DNA of 64,000 nucleotides from Lignipirellula cremea (GTDB taxonomy: Bacteria; Planctomycetota; Planctomycetia; Pirellulales; Pirellulaceae), in NCBI RefSeq assembly GCF_007751035.1, contig NZ_CP036433.1:776437-840436 (forward strand). Reading direction: 5' to 3'. A model generated the notes under the pieces. The model had not been told where the DNA came from, made no database searches, and saw only the letters and a program-made list of their open reading frames with translations. Position numbers and translations under genes: made by a program. Shown in pieces: positions 17,068 to 24,770 of this stretch (positions are counted from its first letter, which is position 1; every line of letters begins with the position of its first letter).

Positions 17068-19866
17068 TTAATCGATATAAACAAACTCATTCACGCGGAA
17101 CAAAACTCGGGCCAGGCCGGCCCAGGCGGCCTGGTCGCTTCCGGCGTTCGGCGTGTTCTGTTGTTCGGAAAAACGGGCCAGCCAGGTCGCGGCGAAGGAC
17201 GTTTCTTCCGGCGTCGGCGGCCGGCCTAGCGTCCGGGCGAACGCGATCTCTATCCGGGCGGCCGGGTCGCTTTCTTCGGCCAGCAATCGGGCGGCGAATT
17301 TCTCCGCCTGGTCATGCACGAAGGGATGGTTCAGCAGGTACAGCGACTGCACCGTGGTGACGGAGCTGTCCCGGGCGGCCGTGCTGGCGTTCCGGTCGGG
17401 CCCGTCGAACGCCGTGAAGAACGGCCGGGCGTTGAGCCGCGCCGTCATTAAATAAACGGAGCGGCAGTTCGATTCGTAGCTGTCGCGGAACGGGTGATGT
17501 TGCGTGTACTGCCACTTGTCCTGCGGCGGAAACGGGTGCGGCGCCTGCGGCTGTTGTTCGTCTAACTGGCCGCTGAGCAGCAGCAGCGTGTCGCGCACCT
17601 CTTCCGCATCAAGTCGCCGCCGGGAGAACCGCGAGAGCCACGTGTTGTCGGGATCGAGCGCCCGCGGTCCCTCAGTAATCGTATCTGGTTTCGCCTCGGC
17701 GGACGTCGCATCGCCAGGCGCCTGGGACTGCAGCTGGTACGTGCGGGAGAGCAGGATGCGGCGATGCAGCTGCTTGATCGACCAGCCGTCTTCCTGGAGC
17801 CGGGACGCCAGCCAGTCCAGCAGTTCCGGGTGCGACGGCGGTTGCCCCCGCAAGCCGAAGTCGCTGGGCGTTTTCACCAGACCGTTGCCAAAATGATGTT
17901 GCCAGATCCGGTTCGCCATGACCCGCGCGGTCAGCGGATTCTGCGGATCCGTGATCCAGTCGGCCAACTGCCTGCGGCCGCTCTGCCTGGCTTCTTCCGC
18001 CGCGAGCGTCTGGCCGCCGAGCACTTCCAGGAAGCGGCGGGGCGCCACATCGCCGGGCGATTTCGGTTCGCCACGGAGGTGTATTTTGGCGTCGGCCGGT
18101 TTCCCTTCTGCGACTGCGTAGGCTAACTGCGAACCGGGCTTTCCGCTCTCCCACAGCGGGACAAAATCCCGCGGTTTTTTGTCCAGTTCAATCCCAGGGA
18201 ACGGATACCGCGTGCTGGAAAACACGCCGTACAGCGCGTAGTAGTCGTCCTGCGAGATCGGATCAAATTTGTGGTCATGGCACCGCGCGCAGCTGATCGT
18301 GAGGCCCAGCATGGTGCGGCCCAGGTTGTCGATCGTGTCTTCGATCGTCAGATGCTGAGGGTAGTATTTGAACAGCGAACCGAACCGCCGGGAGCTGGCG
18401 ATGTACCCGGTGGCGATCGTCTGCTCGTTCCGCTGCGCGTCGTTTTCGGCGGGCAGCAGGTCGCCGGCCAGCTGCTCGCGCAGGAACTGATCGTACGGCT
18501 TGTCGGCGTTGAAAGCGTTGATGATATAGTTGCGATACAGGTACGCCTGGGGAATCGGATAGTCCGAGTTATCGCCGGCTGTGTCGGCGTAACGGACGAG
18601 ATCCATCCAGTGGCGTCCCCAGCGTTCGCCATAGCGGGGCGACTCCAGCAAACGTTCCACCACTCGTTCAAAGGCGCCGGGCGAATCGTCCGCCAGGAAG
18701 GCCGCGATCTCTTCCGGCGACGGCGGCAAGCCGGTCAGATCGAAGGTGGCCCGGCGAAGGAGCGTCCGCTTATCGGCGTCTGCTTCCGGTCGCCAGCCCT
18801 TGGCCTCCAGCGCGGCCAGTACAAACTGGTCGATCGGGCTGAAGGGCCAGTCCGCCTGCTGCACGGCCGGCGGCGTCGGATCGGCGATCGGCCGCAGCGA
18901 CCAGAACTGTCGGGCCTCCGCCAGGTCGAACCGCTTCCGTTCAAAGCGAGTGGCGTCGTTCCGTGGGTCGGCCGCGCCCGACTTGACCCACTGTTCCAGG
19001 TCGGCGATTTCGGCCGCGGACAGTTTTGCATCGGGCGGCATCTGCATGGCGTCGTTCTGGTAACGGACGGCCTCAATCAGCAGGCTATGTTCCAGGTCGC
19101 CCGGCACAATCGCCGGTCCGGTCAAACCGCCGCGGAGCAGCGTGGGCCGTGAGTCGACCAGCAGGTCGCCCTGCAGCTCGTCGGAGTCGGCGCTGTGGCA
19201 TTCGTAGCAGTGTTTGATAAGCAGCGGGCGAATGCGATTCTCAAAAAAGGCGAGCTCCTCGGGACGAAACGCGGCGGCAGAGCTGACCACTTGCACGGCG
19301 GCCGGCGGACCGGTCCAGATTTCAACGCCGGAGAAATTGGCGGCGCCGCCCTTGCTGGTGATGACGATCCGACCGTCGATCACGTTGGCCGGCCAGGGGC
19401 CCAGCTTCTCCCAGTGGCCCGCCTCGCCGCTGCGGTATGCGGGGTCGACCGTCTGGCCGTTGACCGCGATGGCGAAGGTCTCTTCGCGGTTGTCCTCCCA
19501 GACGTACAAAAACAGGCTGCACGAACCGGCCGGCAGATTCGTCAGTTCCAGGCGGTTCCCGCCCCAGCGGCTGCTGCGAATCATAGTCGCCCGCGAAACA
19601 TCGGTGGCGGGCGTCAGGTTGACGCCCTGACTCTCAAACGCCTTGTCGCGGCAGACGTAATTCTTGGAATCGCGGCCTTCCCATTCATGGCCGTCGATCG
19701 TCACCGGGGGGCCGTTCAGGTTGATCCCGCGTAAAAAACCCGCCGGCTCTTCAGCGCGCAAGGGGAAAGGGCTGGCCAGCACGGCAAGCAGCAGGCAGAA
19801 CAACGCCAGGTTTCCCCAGGCCGATCGACTAGCGTCGGCGGGGCGACAGCAGAAACTGCTTGCCAT
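17068..19866 (-). CDS. PSD1 protein (malectin-like, cytochrome c, DUF1549, DUF1553)
   Basis: The 932-residue secreted protein has, in order: a signal peptide (about 16-40); a beta-sandwich with malectin/carbohydrate-binding character (about 45-185, ending FSGVEIWTG); a planctomycete cytochrome c domain with heme motif C220-x-x-C223-H224 and a distal MPPD; DUF1549 (about 330-540, with RHWMDLVRYADTAGD and CARCHDHKFDPI); and DUF1553 (about 620-920, with ANRIWQHHFGNGLVKTPSDFG). The second CARCH may be another heme site. The function of this family is unknown; it pairs with DUF1501. Its start lies inside the GntR gene (38-bp overlap), so the regulator and PSD1 are on one transcript. Confidence 0.9.
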   Translation of the reverse strand: MASSFCCRPADASRSAWGNLALFCLLLAVLASPFPLRAEEPAGFLRGINLNGPPVTIDGHEWEGRDSKNYVCRDKAFESQGVNLTPATDVSRATMIRSSRWGGNRLELTNLPAGSCSLFLYVWEDNREETFAIAVNGQTVDPAYRSGEAGHWEKLGPWPANVIDGRIVITSKGGAANFSGVEIWTGPPAAVQVVSSAAAFRPEELAFFENRIRPLLIKHCYECHSADSDELQGDLLVDSRPTLLRGGLTGPAIVPGDLEHSLLIEAVRYQNDAMQMPPDAKLSAAEIADLEQWVKSGAADPRNDATRFERKRFDLAEARQFWSLRPIADPTPPAVQQADWPFSPIDQFVLAALEAKGWRPEADADKRTLLRRATFDLTGLPPSPEEIAAFLADDSPGAFERVVERLLESPRYGERWGRHWMDLVRYADTAGDNSDYPIPQAYLYRNYIINAFNADKPYDQFLREQLAGDLLPAENDAQRNEQTIATGYIASSRRFGSLFKYYPQHLTIEDTIDNLGRTMLGLTISCARCHDHKFDPISQDDYYALYGVFSSTRYPFPGIELDKKPRDFVPLWESGKPGSQLAYAVAEGKPADAKIHLRGEPKSPGDVAPRRFLEVLGGQTLAAEEARQSGRRQLADWITDPQNPLTARVMANRIWQHHFGNGLVKTPSDFGLRGQPPSHPELLDWLASRLQEDGWSIKQLHRRILLSRTYQLQSQAPGDATSAEAKPDTITEGPRALDPDNTWLSRFSRRRLDAEEVRDTLLLLSGQLDEQQPQAPHPFPPQDKWQYTQHHPFRDSYESNCRSVYLMTARLNARPFFTAFDGPDRNASTAARDSSVTTVQSLYLLNHPFVHDQAEKFAARLLAEESDPAARIEIAFARTLGRPPTPEETSFAATWLARFSEQQNTPNAGSDQAAWAGLARVLFRVNEFVYID

Positions 19867-20533
19867 AATTCAGATGCTCCTCCATTGCCTGGACGGCCCG
19901 CTCCGCGTCGCCCTGCAGGACGGCGGCGGCGATTGCCTGGTGTTCGTGTCGACTGGTTTCAATGCGTTCGCCGTCCTGCTCCAGCACGCGCGAGATGACC
20001 CGGTGCATCCGATCCCGCAGCCGCGCCATCACGGAGAGGATCTCCTGGTTCCCCAGAAACTCGCAGAACATGGCGTGGAAGTCGGCGTCGAGCTCGACTG
20101 CCTGGCCAATCTCGCGCGACGCAGCCGCCTGTTCCTGCAGCCGCAGGTTCTCCTGCACCCGATCGGCCTCCGCCGCGTTCAGCTTGCCGGCGACCGCCCT
20201 TAAGACAAACGTTTCCAGTGCGCGACGGATTTCAAACTGGTCGGCGATTTCATGCACCGACAACTCCCGCACGACGATCCCCTGCTGCGGCGACACCAGC
20301 ACAAAGCCCTCCGCCTCCAGTCGCACCAGCGCCGCCTTGACCGGCGTTTTGCTCATTCCCAGCTCGGCCGCCAGACGCCGTTCCGACAGGAACGCGCCCG
20401 GCTCGAGCGTGGTCTCCTGGATCCAGCGTTTCAGCTCCTCATACGCTCGCTGCTGCAGAAACGAGCGGTCGCCCGGCGCCGTGGAATCGGCCGGGGCAAG
20501 CGTGACATTCTGCAGGGGCGTTTCCGCCGGCAT
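19829..20533 (-). CDS. GntR-family regulator, FadR/FCD subgroup
   Basis: The 234-residue protein has a winged helix at about residues 28-95 (SFLQQRAYEELKRWI, LSERRLAAELGMSKTPVKAALVRLEAEG) followed by an all-helical FCD ligand domain (about 100-225). Metal-binding type residues are visible in ELDADFHAMFCEF and SRHEHQAIAAAV. FCD regulators sense sugar acids, amino acids or other small carboxylates. The 3' end overlaps the start of the PSD1 gene by 38 bases, which ties it to the PSD1-DUF1501 pair as probable operon regulator and autoregulator. The ligand is unknown, but a uronate or other breakdown product would fit the family. Confidence 0.88.
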   Translation of the reverse strand: MPAETPLQNVTLAPADSTAPGDRSFLQQRAYEELKRWIQETTLEPGAFLSERRLAAELGMSKTPVKAALVRLEAEGFVLVSPQQGIVVRELSVHEIADQFEIRRALETFVLRAVAGKLNAAEADRVQENLRLQEQAAASREIGQAVELDADFHAMFCEFLGNQEILSVMARLRDRMHRVISRVLEQDGERIETSRHEHQAIAAAVLQGDAERAVQAMEEHLNYGKQFLLSPRRR

Positions 20534-20671
20534 GGGCCGTACTCGTGAAAGCGAAGGTGAGAGTTGGAGTGAACGCCGTCTGTCATCTGCGTCGTTTGAT
20601 GGAAGTGGAATCTATCTGAGATCTCAGTTAAAGTCAATCATTTTCCCCGTGTGCTTCGTCGAGGCGGGAAA

Positions 20672-20735
20672 GCCGTAGCTGAACTCGCCAGAGTTTGGCC
20701 GCTGTTCCCTCCAAATTCTGGCGACTTCGGCGACC
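20672..20735. repeat. Dispersed hairpin repeat (copy 1)
   Basis: GAACTCGCCAGAGTTTGG and CCAAATTCTGGCGACTTC form an 18-bp stem with two mismatches. A longer copy in inverted orientation lies at 26785-26862, so this is a repeat family rather than a one-off terminator. Confidence 0.7.
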
Positions 20736-20751
20736 TGCCTGCTCCCGGATC

Positions 20752-20810
20752 GCCCCATAAACCTGGCCGTCGGCATCTGGAAAAAGGGCGGTCGACCGTT
20801 CACGGTCGAC
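20752..20810. repeat. Dispersed repeat GCCCCATAAACCTG family (copy 1)
   Basis: This stretch starting GCCCCATAAACCTG is nearly identical over about 58 bases to 23427-23484. It ends in GTCGACCGT-TC-ACGGTCGAC, a 9-bp hairpin with a two-base loop. The copies flank the exonuclease/IS66 locus in the same orientation. Confidence 0.7.
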
Positions 20811-21089
20811 AACCGCTGTGTCCCTTACGAGATGATGTCAGGTGAAGCTGATTTTCAGGCCCAATTCCTTCATTTGCAGCAGAGCCTCCGCATTCCCACG
20901 AGCGTCATCGACCGGATTATGCGTGTGTTTCGTCTTGCGGAGATGCTTGAAGTTCACGAAAGTGTCTTTTTGCATGCCCTTGTAAAGCGACCCGAGATTT
21001 GTCGAGCTGAAGCCGAATGGATTCTTGCCGATGTAGTGGTGGAAGTACCAGTTGATGAATTGCCAATCGAATCCGTTGTTGTCCGAAAC

Positions 21090-22599
21090 GTAACCCTTCA
21101 GCCTTCTGAAATCGCTCTTGGCTGATTTCGACAAATTCGTTCTGTTTTGGGGATCATGGACGCTTCCCTTTCTAACGACGATGGCCTGGTGGACGCCGCC
21201 TTTTTGGAGAAGGTGCTGCGTGGGCGGTTGAGTGAGGCTGAGGCTCGAACGTTTGCTGCGGCCGGGGCCGAGATTATCGCCTTTACCATGCTGGCGCTTA
21301 CACAGCGGGTCGCTGGTCAGCAGGCGGCCGGGCCGAACACGCCGTCGGCCGCCGTTCCGCCGTACGCCAAGCCGACCGCTTCGCCCAGGAAAGGTCAGCG
21401 GCGACGCGGCGGACAAAAAGGACATCCCGGCGTCACCCGACCGCCGCTTCCTGAGCCGGATCGGCGCCGCGAACTCCAACTCGATTGTTGCCCTGAGTGC
21501 CAGGGCAAGCTGCAGCGAACAGGCGACACTCGCACTCGCCGCAGCGAAGACATTCCCGACGGCCTCAAGCCGGTCATTACGGAAGACATCCTGCATCGCG
21601 ACTATTGCCCGACCTGCAAGAAACGCGTCGAGCCCAAGCCGCCCGACGTCCTGCCGAACTGCACGCTCGGCAATCGCACGCTGGTCCTGTCGGCCGTGCT
21701 CCATTACCTGCAGGGACTGACGATCAGCCAGATTGTCGACACCTTCAACTTCCATCTGCGAATGAAGGTCACGCCGGGCGGGCTCATGCAGATGTGGCAT
21801 CGGCTGGCGACTCTGCTGTTCGCCTGGTATGTGCAGATTCAAGCCGAATGTCTCGACTCGGCCCGGCTCAACGCCGACGAAACCGGCTGGCGAGTGCAAG
21901 GCAAGACGCATTGGCTGTGGTGCTTCGCCGGGCCGGATGCGACTTTCTATATGATCGATCGCAGTCGCGGTTCGCCGGCGTTACAAAAGTTTTTTACCAA
22001 AGCCTTCGAAGGCGTCCTCATTACCGACTTCTGGTCGCCGTACGATGCGATCGTCTGCGCCGACAAACAGAAGTGCTGGCCGCACCTGCTGCGCGACATG
22101 GCGAACGTCGACGAAAAACACGCCGGTGACAAGGTCTGGCAGTCGTTCGCGCGGCGAGTGGTCAGCGTCTATCGCGAAGCGAAGAAACTGCACGCCGCCA
22201 AGGCGACAACGGCTGCGGTCGACTACGACATCGCCGCGATGCGATTAGAAAGCCGACTGGCGACCATCGCCGGCGAAGCCTGGAACCACCCCGACGCGGC
22301 CCGCCTCGCCAAACGCCTGGCGAAGTACGGCGACCAGTTGCTGACCTTTTTATGGCACGACGACATCCCCTCGGACAACAACCACGGCGAGCGTCAGATT
22401 CGTCCGGCGGTGATGATCCGCAAGAACAGTTACGGCAACCACAGCGACCGCGGCATGCTCACCCAATCAGTACTGATGACGATCTTCCGCACCCTCAAAC
22501 TGCGAAATCAACAACCGCTCGAAACGATCCTCGAAGCCCTCGCGAACTACGCCAAAACCGGAAAAATCCCGCCCCTGCCGCAGAAGGCTGAATAGTTAC
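21090..22599 (+). mobile_element. IS66-family insertion sequence, single-ORF type
   Basis: The 1510-bp element is bounded by terminal inverted repeats GTAACCCTTCAGCCTTCTG and GTAACTATTCAGCCTTCTG (17 of 19 match) and flanked by the 8-bp direct repeat TCCGAAAC (21082-21089 and 22600-22607). Both the GTAA ends and the 8-bp duplication are hallmarks of IS66. Only the transposase gene is present, with no tnpA or tnpB, which matches the ISBst12-like subgroup. Intact ends and transposase suggest a recent insertion. It lies in antisense orientation within an exonuclease gene. Confidence 0.94.
21156..22595 (+). CDS. IS66-family transposase
   Basis: The 479-residue protein has a leucine-zipper-like N-terminus, a zinc finger region with C112-x-x-C115 and C151-x-x-C154, and the DDE catalytic domain with Asp241 in NADETGW, Asp291 in ITDFWSPYD and Glu412 in NNHGERQIRP. 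It catalyses cut-and-paste or copy-type movement of the surrounding element. The ATG is used; an in-frame TTG three codons upstream is an alternative. The TAG stop lies inside the right terminal repeat. The frame is complete with no frameshift, so the element is probably active. Confidence 0.94.
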   Translation: MDASLSNDDGLVDAAFLEKVLRGRLSEAEARTFAAAGAEIIAFTMLALTQRVAGQQAAGPNTPSAAVPPYAKPTASPRKGQRRRGGQKGHPGVTRPPLPEPDRRRELQLDCCPECQGKLQRTGDTRTRRSEDIPDGLKPVITEDILHRDYCPTCKKRVEPKPPDVLPNCTLGNRTLVLSAVLHYLQGLTISQIVDTFNFHLRMKVTPGGLMQMWHRLATLLFAWYVQIQAECLDSARLNADETGWRVQGKTHWLWCFAGPDATFYMIDRSRGSPALQKFFTKAFEGVLITDFWSPYDAIVCADKQKCWPHLLRDMANVDEKHAGDKVWQSFARRVVSVYREAKKLHAAKATTAAVDYDIAAMRLESRLATIAGEAWNHPDAARLAKRLAKYGDQLLTFLWHDDIPSDNNHGERQIRPAVMIRKNSYGNHSDRGMLTQSVLMTIFRTLKLRNQQPLETILEALANYAKTGKIPPLPQKAE

Positions 22600-23134
22600 T
22601 CCGAAACAAACATCGTTCGTCCCTTGCAGTTGGACGCCAGCCATTCCTGGAATTGTTGCATCACCTGGTGCGCGTCGTCGAATTGGAGGCATTCTTCGCG
22701 TGTGAACCCGCTGACGGCGAGGGCCTCGGGGATGAATTGATCGGATATCGGTTTCAGCTTCCCGTAGAACGTGCGATTCAATTCAGGTTCGACGATGACC
22801 GCGCCGAAGCAGACCATCGAGTAGTCGCCCGGGATCGGGCCATCGGATTCGATATCAACCATGACGTACGGCATAGATTGCGTTTCCTTTGCGACGGTTC
22901 TGAGGCAGCGGACGAACGACCTGGCTAACGGGGCGGGCCGCGCAGCCGATCGTTCGCTGTTACCGGTTGTAAGCCGTAATGATTTCTGGGGGCGATCGGT
23001 GCCGGCCATTATCTGGCTATTCGCAATGGGATTGCAATCCAGTTTGCGGCGTCCTGCCGTGGAAAATCAGAGAGCGCACGCTGCTGGCCATTACAGGTCC
23101 ATCGACATTTGGAACTGGGGAAGCGGCAGGATGC

Positions 23135-23426
23135 GAAGCAAGAACCGCCCGACGCTAGCGCGTTCGGCTCACAGGATCAGCCGGCTCACGCCGCTCAGGT
23201 TTCGTGGTTCCTGTTGAGAAAAATCCCGAAGAAGCAAGAACCGCCCGACGCTAGCGCGTTCGGCTCACAGGATCAGCCGGCTCACGCCGCTCAGGTTTCG
23301 TGGTTCCTGTTGAGAAAAATCCCGAAGAAGCAAGAACCGCCCGACGCTAGCGCGTTCGGCTCACGGGATCAGCCGGCTCACGCCGCTCAGGTTTTGTGGT
23401 TCCTGTTGAGAAAAATCCCGAAGAAG
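23135..23426. repeat. Tandem repeat, three copies of 96 bp
   Basis: Units begin GAAGCAAGAACCGCCCGACG at 23135, 23231 and 23327 and are almost identical; the third has two or three changes. Each unit contains the short palindromic core CGCTAGCG and the phrase CCGGCTCACGCCGCTCAGG. Because 96 is divisible by three, the region stays open in one plus-strand frame, giving a 32-residue protein repeat. I regard that as a side effect, since there is no ribosome site or conserved start. Confidence 0.92.
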
Positions 23427-23484
23427 GCCCCATAAACCTGCCCGTCGGCATCTGGAAAAAGGGCGGCCGAGCGTTCAAAGTAGA
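23427..23484. repeat. Dispersed repeat GCCCCATAAACCTG family (copy 2)
   Basis: Nearly identical to 20752-20810 in the same orientation, with about six differences over 58 bases. It starts directly where the 96-bp tandem array ends. Confidence 0.7.
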
Positions 23485-23540
23485 GGGACTCGGCCCGCCG
23501 CTTCCTGGCGTTGTCCTTGTTCTTCCCCCGGAGGCTTTCC

Positions 23541-24485
23541 ATGCCACGCTCAAAAACACTCTTGCCGGCCCTGTTGATGGTCGCCCTGCTCACCGTCGGA
23601 TTCACGTCTGCTTCGCTCATCGCCAAAGAACCGCCGGCGAAGAAAACGGTCCGCGTGCTCACCATCGGCAACAGCTTTGCCGGGAACGCCTGCAAGTATC
23701 TCAAGCAGATCGCCGAGGCCGAGGGCTCCACCGAACTTCGCATCGGCACGGCCAACCTGGGCGGCTGTACGCTGGAGCGTCACTGGAGCCTGGCCGACGC
23801 CTCCGCCAGTGATCCGACCGTCCAACCGTATGGCTATGGCGACAAGAAGCTGAGCCTGCAGGAGTATCTGGAAGTGGAGCCCTGGGACTATGTCACCGTG
23901 CAGCAGATGAGCGCCCTGAGCTTCAAGCCCGAGTCGTATCATCCTTATATCGAACGCCTGGCCGAGACGATCAAGAAGCACGCCCCCCAGGCCAAGATTC
24001 TGGTGCATCAGACCTGGGCCTACCGTCAGGACGCACCGCTGCTCAAGCAGTGGGGCATTACCCAGCAGGAAATGTACAAGCAGTTAGTCGGCGCCTATGA
24101 CGCCATCGCCGAATCGCTCCAGGCCCGTCAGATGCCGGTGGGCGACGCGTTTCAAATCGCCCGCAACACGCCCGGCCGCGAAGTGCTGGTGTACGATCCC
24201 GACTACAACTACGACGCCCCGCAGCCGCCCCAGTTGCCCAAGCAGACCAACTCGCTGGTCGCCGGCCAGTACTGGAGCAGCAAAAGCGGCAAGCCGATGC
24301 TTGCCCTGGATTTTAAACACGGGAACAACAAAGGCTGCCTGCTGGCGGGACTTGTCTGGTACGAAGTCCTGACCGGCAACGACGCCCGCGAATCGACCTA
24401 CGTCCCCAGCGGACTGCAGGAAGAGGACGTCGTGTATCTGCGCGAAGCGGCCCACGCCGCTGTCAGCGGCAAGCCGGCGAAGTAG
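23541..24485 (+). CDS. Secreted SGNH/GDSL-like protein (DUF4886-type)
   Basis: The 314-residue protein has a signal peptide (about 1-30) and then VLTIGNSFAGN, the block I motif of SGNH hydrolase-like DUF4886 proteins, with Ser in GNSF as candidate nucleophile. The middle segment VTVQQMSALSFKPESYHPYIERLAETIKK and VHQTWAYRQDAP are typical of this group. The C-terminal FKHGNNKGCLLAGLVWYEVL contains a His that may complete the active site. It probably acts on an ester in a glycan or lipid outside the cytoplasm, but the substrate is unknown. GGAGG lies six bases before the start. The gene converges with the helicase gene. Confidence 0.75.
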   Translation: MPRSKTLLPALLMVALLTVGFTSASLIAKEPPAKKTVRVLTIGNSFAGNACKYLKQIAEAEGSTELRIGTANLGGCTLERHWSLADASASDPTVQPYGYGDKKLSLQEYLEVEPWDYVTVQQMSALSFKPESYHPYIERLAETIKKHAPQAKILVHQTWAYRQDAPLLKQWGITQQEMYKQLVGAYDAIAESLQARQMPVGDAFQIARNTPGREVLVYDPDYNYDAPQPPQLPKQTNSLVAGQYWSSKSGKPMLALDFKHGNNKGCLLAGLVWYEVLTGNDARESTYVPSGLQEEDVVYLREAAHAAVSGKPAK

Positions 24486-24569
24486 ACGTTCCGTCTGTCT
24501 GAAAGCAGCCGCAGTCGGAAATCGTTCCGCTGCGGTTGGGGTCGCAAAACCTCTTGCTGACAGAAGTTG

Positions 24570-24712
24570 ACAGTCAATTGTCTTTCGCTCCGCGAAAGGA
24601 CGCGTCCTTTCACGGAGTGAAAGGCGACTGTCCGACGTCTGCACTTGCTCAAAACGACGAACCAGAATCCGGCAGTTATTCTTTTCACGGAGCGAAAGTC
24701 GACTTTCCGGCT
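24570..24712. repeat. REP-like double hairpin, copy 1
   Basis: Between two convergent genes lie CTTTCGC-TCC-GCGAAAG (24582-24598) and CCTTTCAC-GGA-GTGAAAGG (24606-24624), then a third related hairpin (24681-24700). The same pair of stems with a GTCGACT..GTCCG tail occurs at several other intergenic sites in the window. Confidence 0.85.
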
Positions 24713-24770
24713 TCTGCTGTTCCTCAAACGACGCTCCCAAATCCAGCAGTCTTTCTTCTGCTGCCAGCCG

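Larger units (their letters stand above)
20534..20837. other. Intergenic region upstream of the GntR gene, with repeats
   Basis: About 300 bases without a gene separate the GntR start from the 3' end of the disrupted exonuclease gene. The part next to GntR is AT-richer (TTGATGGAAGTGG, TCTGAGATCTCAG) and contains the palindrome CTGAGATCTCAG, a possible operator. The rest holds two dispersed repeats listed separately. Confidence 0.5.
20838..22874 (-). pseudogene. DnaQ-like 3'-5' exonuclease gene, interrupted by IS66 element
   Basis: Two fragments on the minus strand belong to one gene. The 5' part (22874-22608) encodes MPYVMVDIESDGPIPG through residue 89, and the 3' part (21089-20838) continues with VSDNNGFDWQF to the end. 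Removing the IS66 element and one 8-bp target copy leaves 519 bases, an unbroken 172-codon reading frame plus stop. The joined protein has the DEDDh exonuclease residues: Asp7 and Glu9 in VDIES, Asp92 or Asp97, and His146 with Asp151 in HNPVDDARGNAEAL. It would be a small proofreading or RNA-processing exonuclease of unknown role. AAGGAAA precedes the start. The 5' fragment now ends at TAA within the inserted element. The remaining N-terminal fragment (about 91 residues) lacks the catalytic histidine. Confidence 0.9.
22875..23540. other. Intergenic region with repeats
   Basis: About 670 bases without a convincing gene. The first 260 bases, upstream of the exonuclease start, show nothing I recognise beyond the AAGGAAA ribosome site of that gene. 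The rest is a 3 x 96-bp tandem repeat followed by a second copy of the GCCCCATAAACCTG repeat, and then the leader of the SGNH-like gene. Confidence 0.6.

Noticed and set aside
20838-21911. Minus-strand frame of 357 codons across the IS66 end as one protein
   Set aside because: Only its last 84 residues are real (exonuclease C-terminus); the rest is antisense to the transposase.
23135-23426. CRISPR array
   Set aside because: Units are 96 bp with no variable spacers, and no cas genes are near.
23109-23435. Possible protein with three 32-residue repeats
   Set aside because: Explained by a 96-bp DNA tandem repeat; no ribosome site and no start conserved with any family I know.
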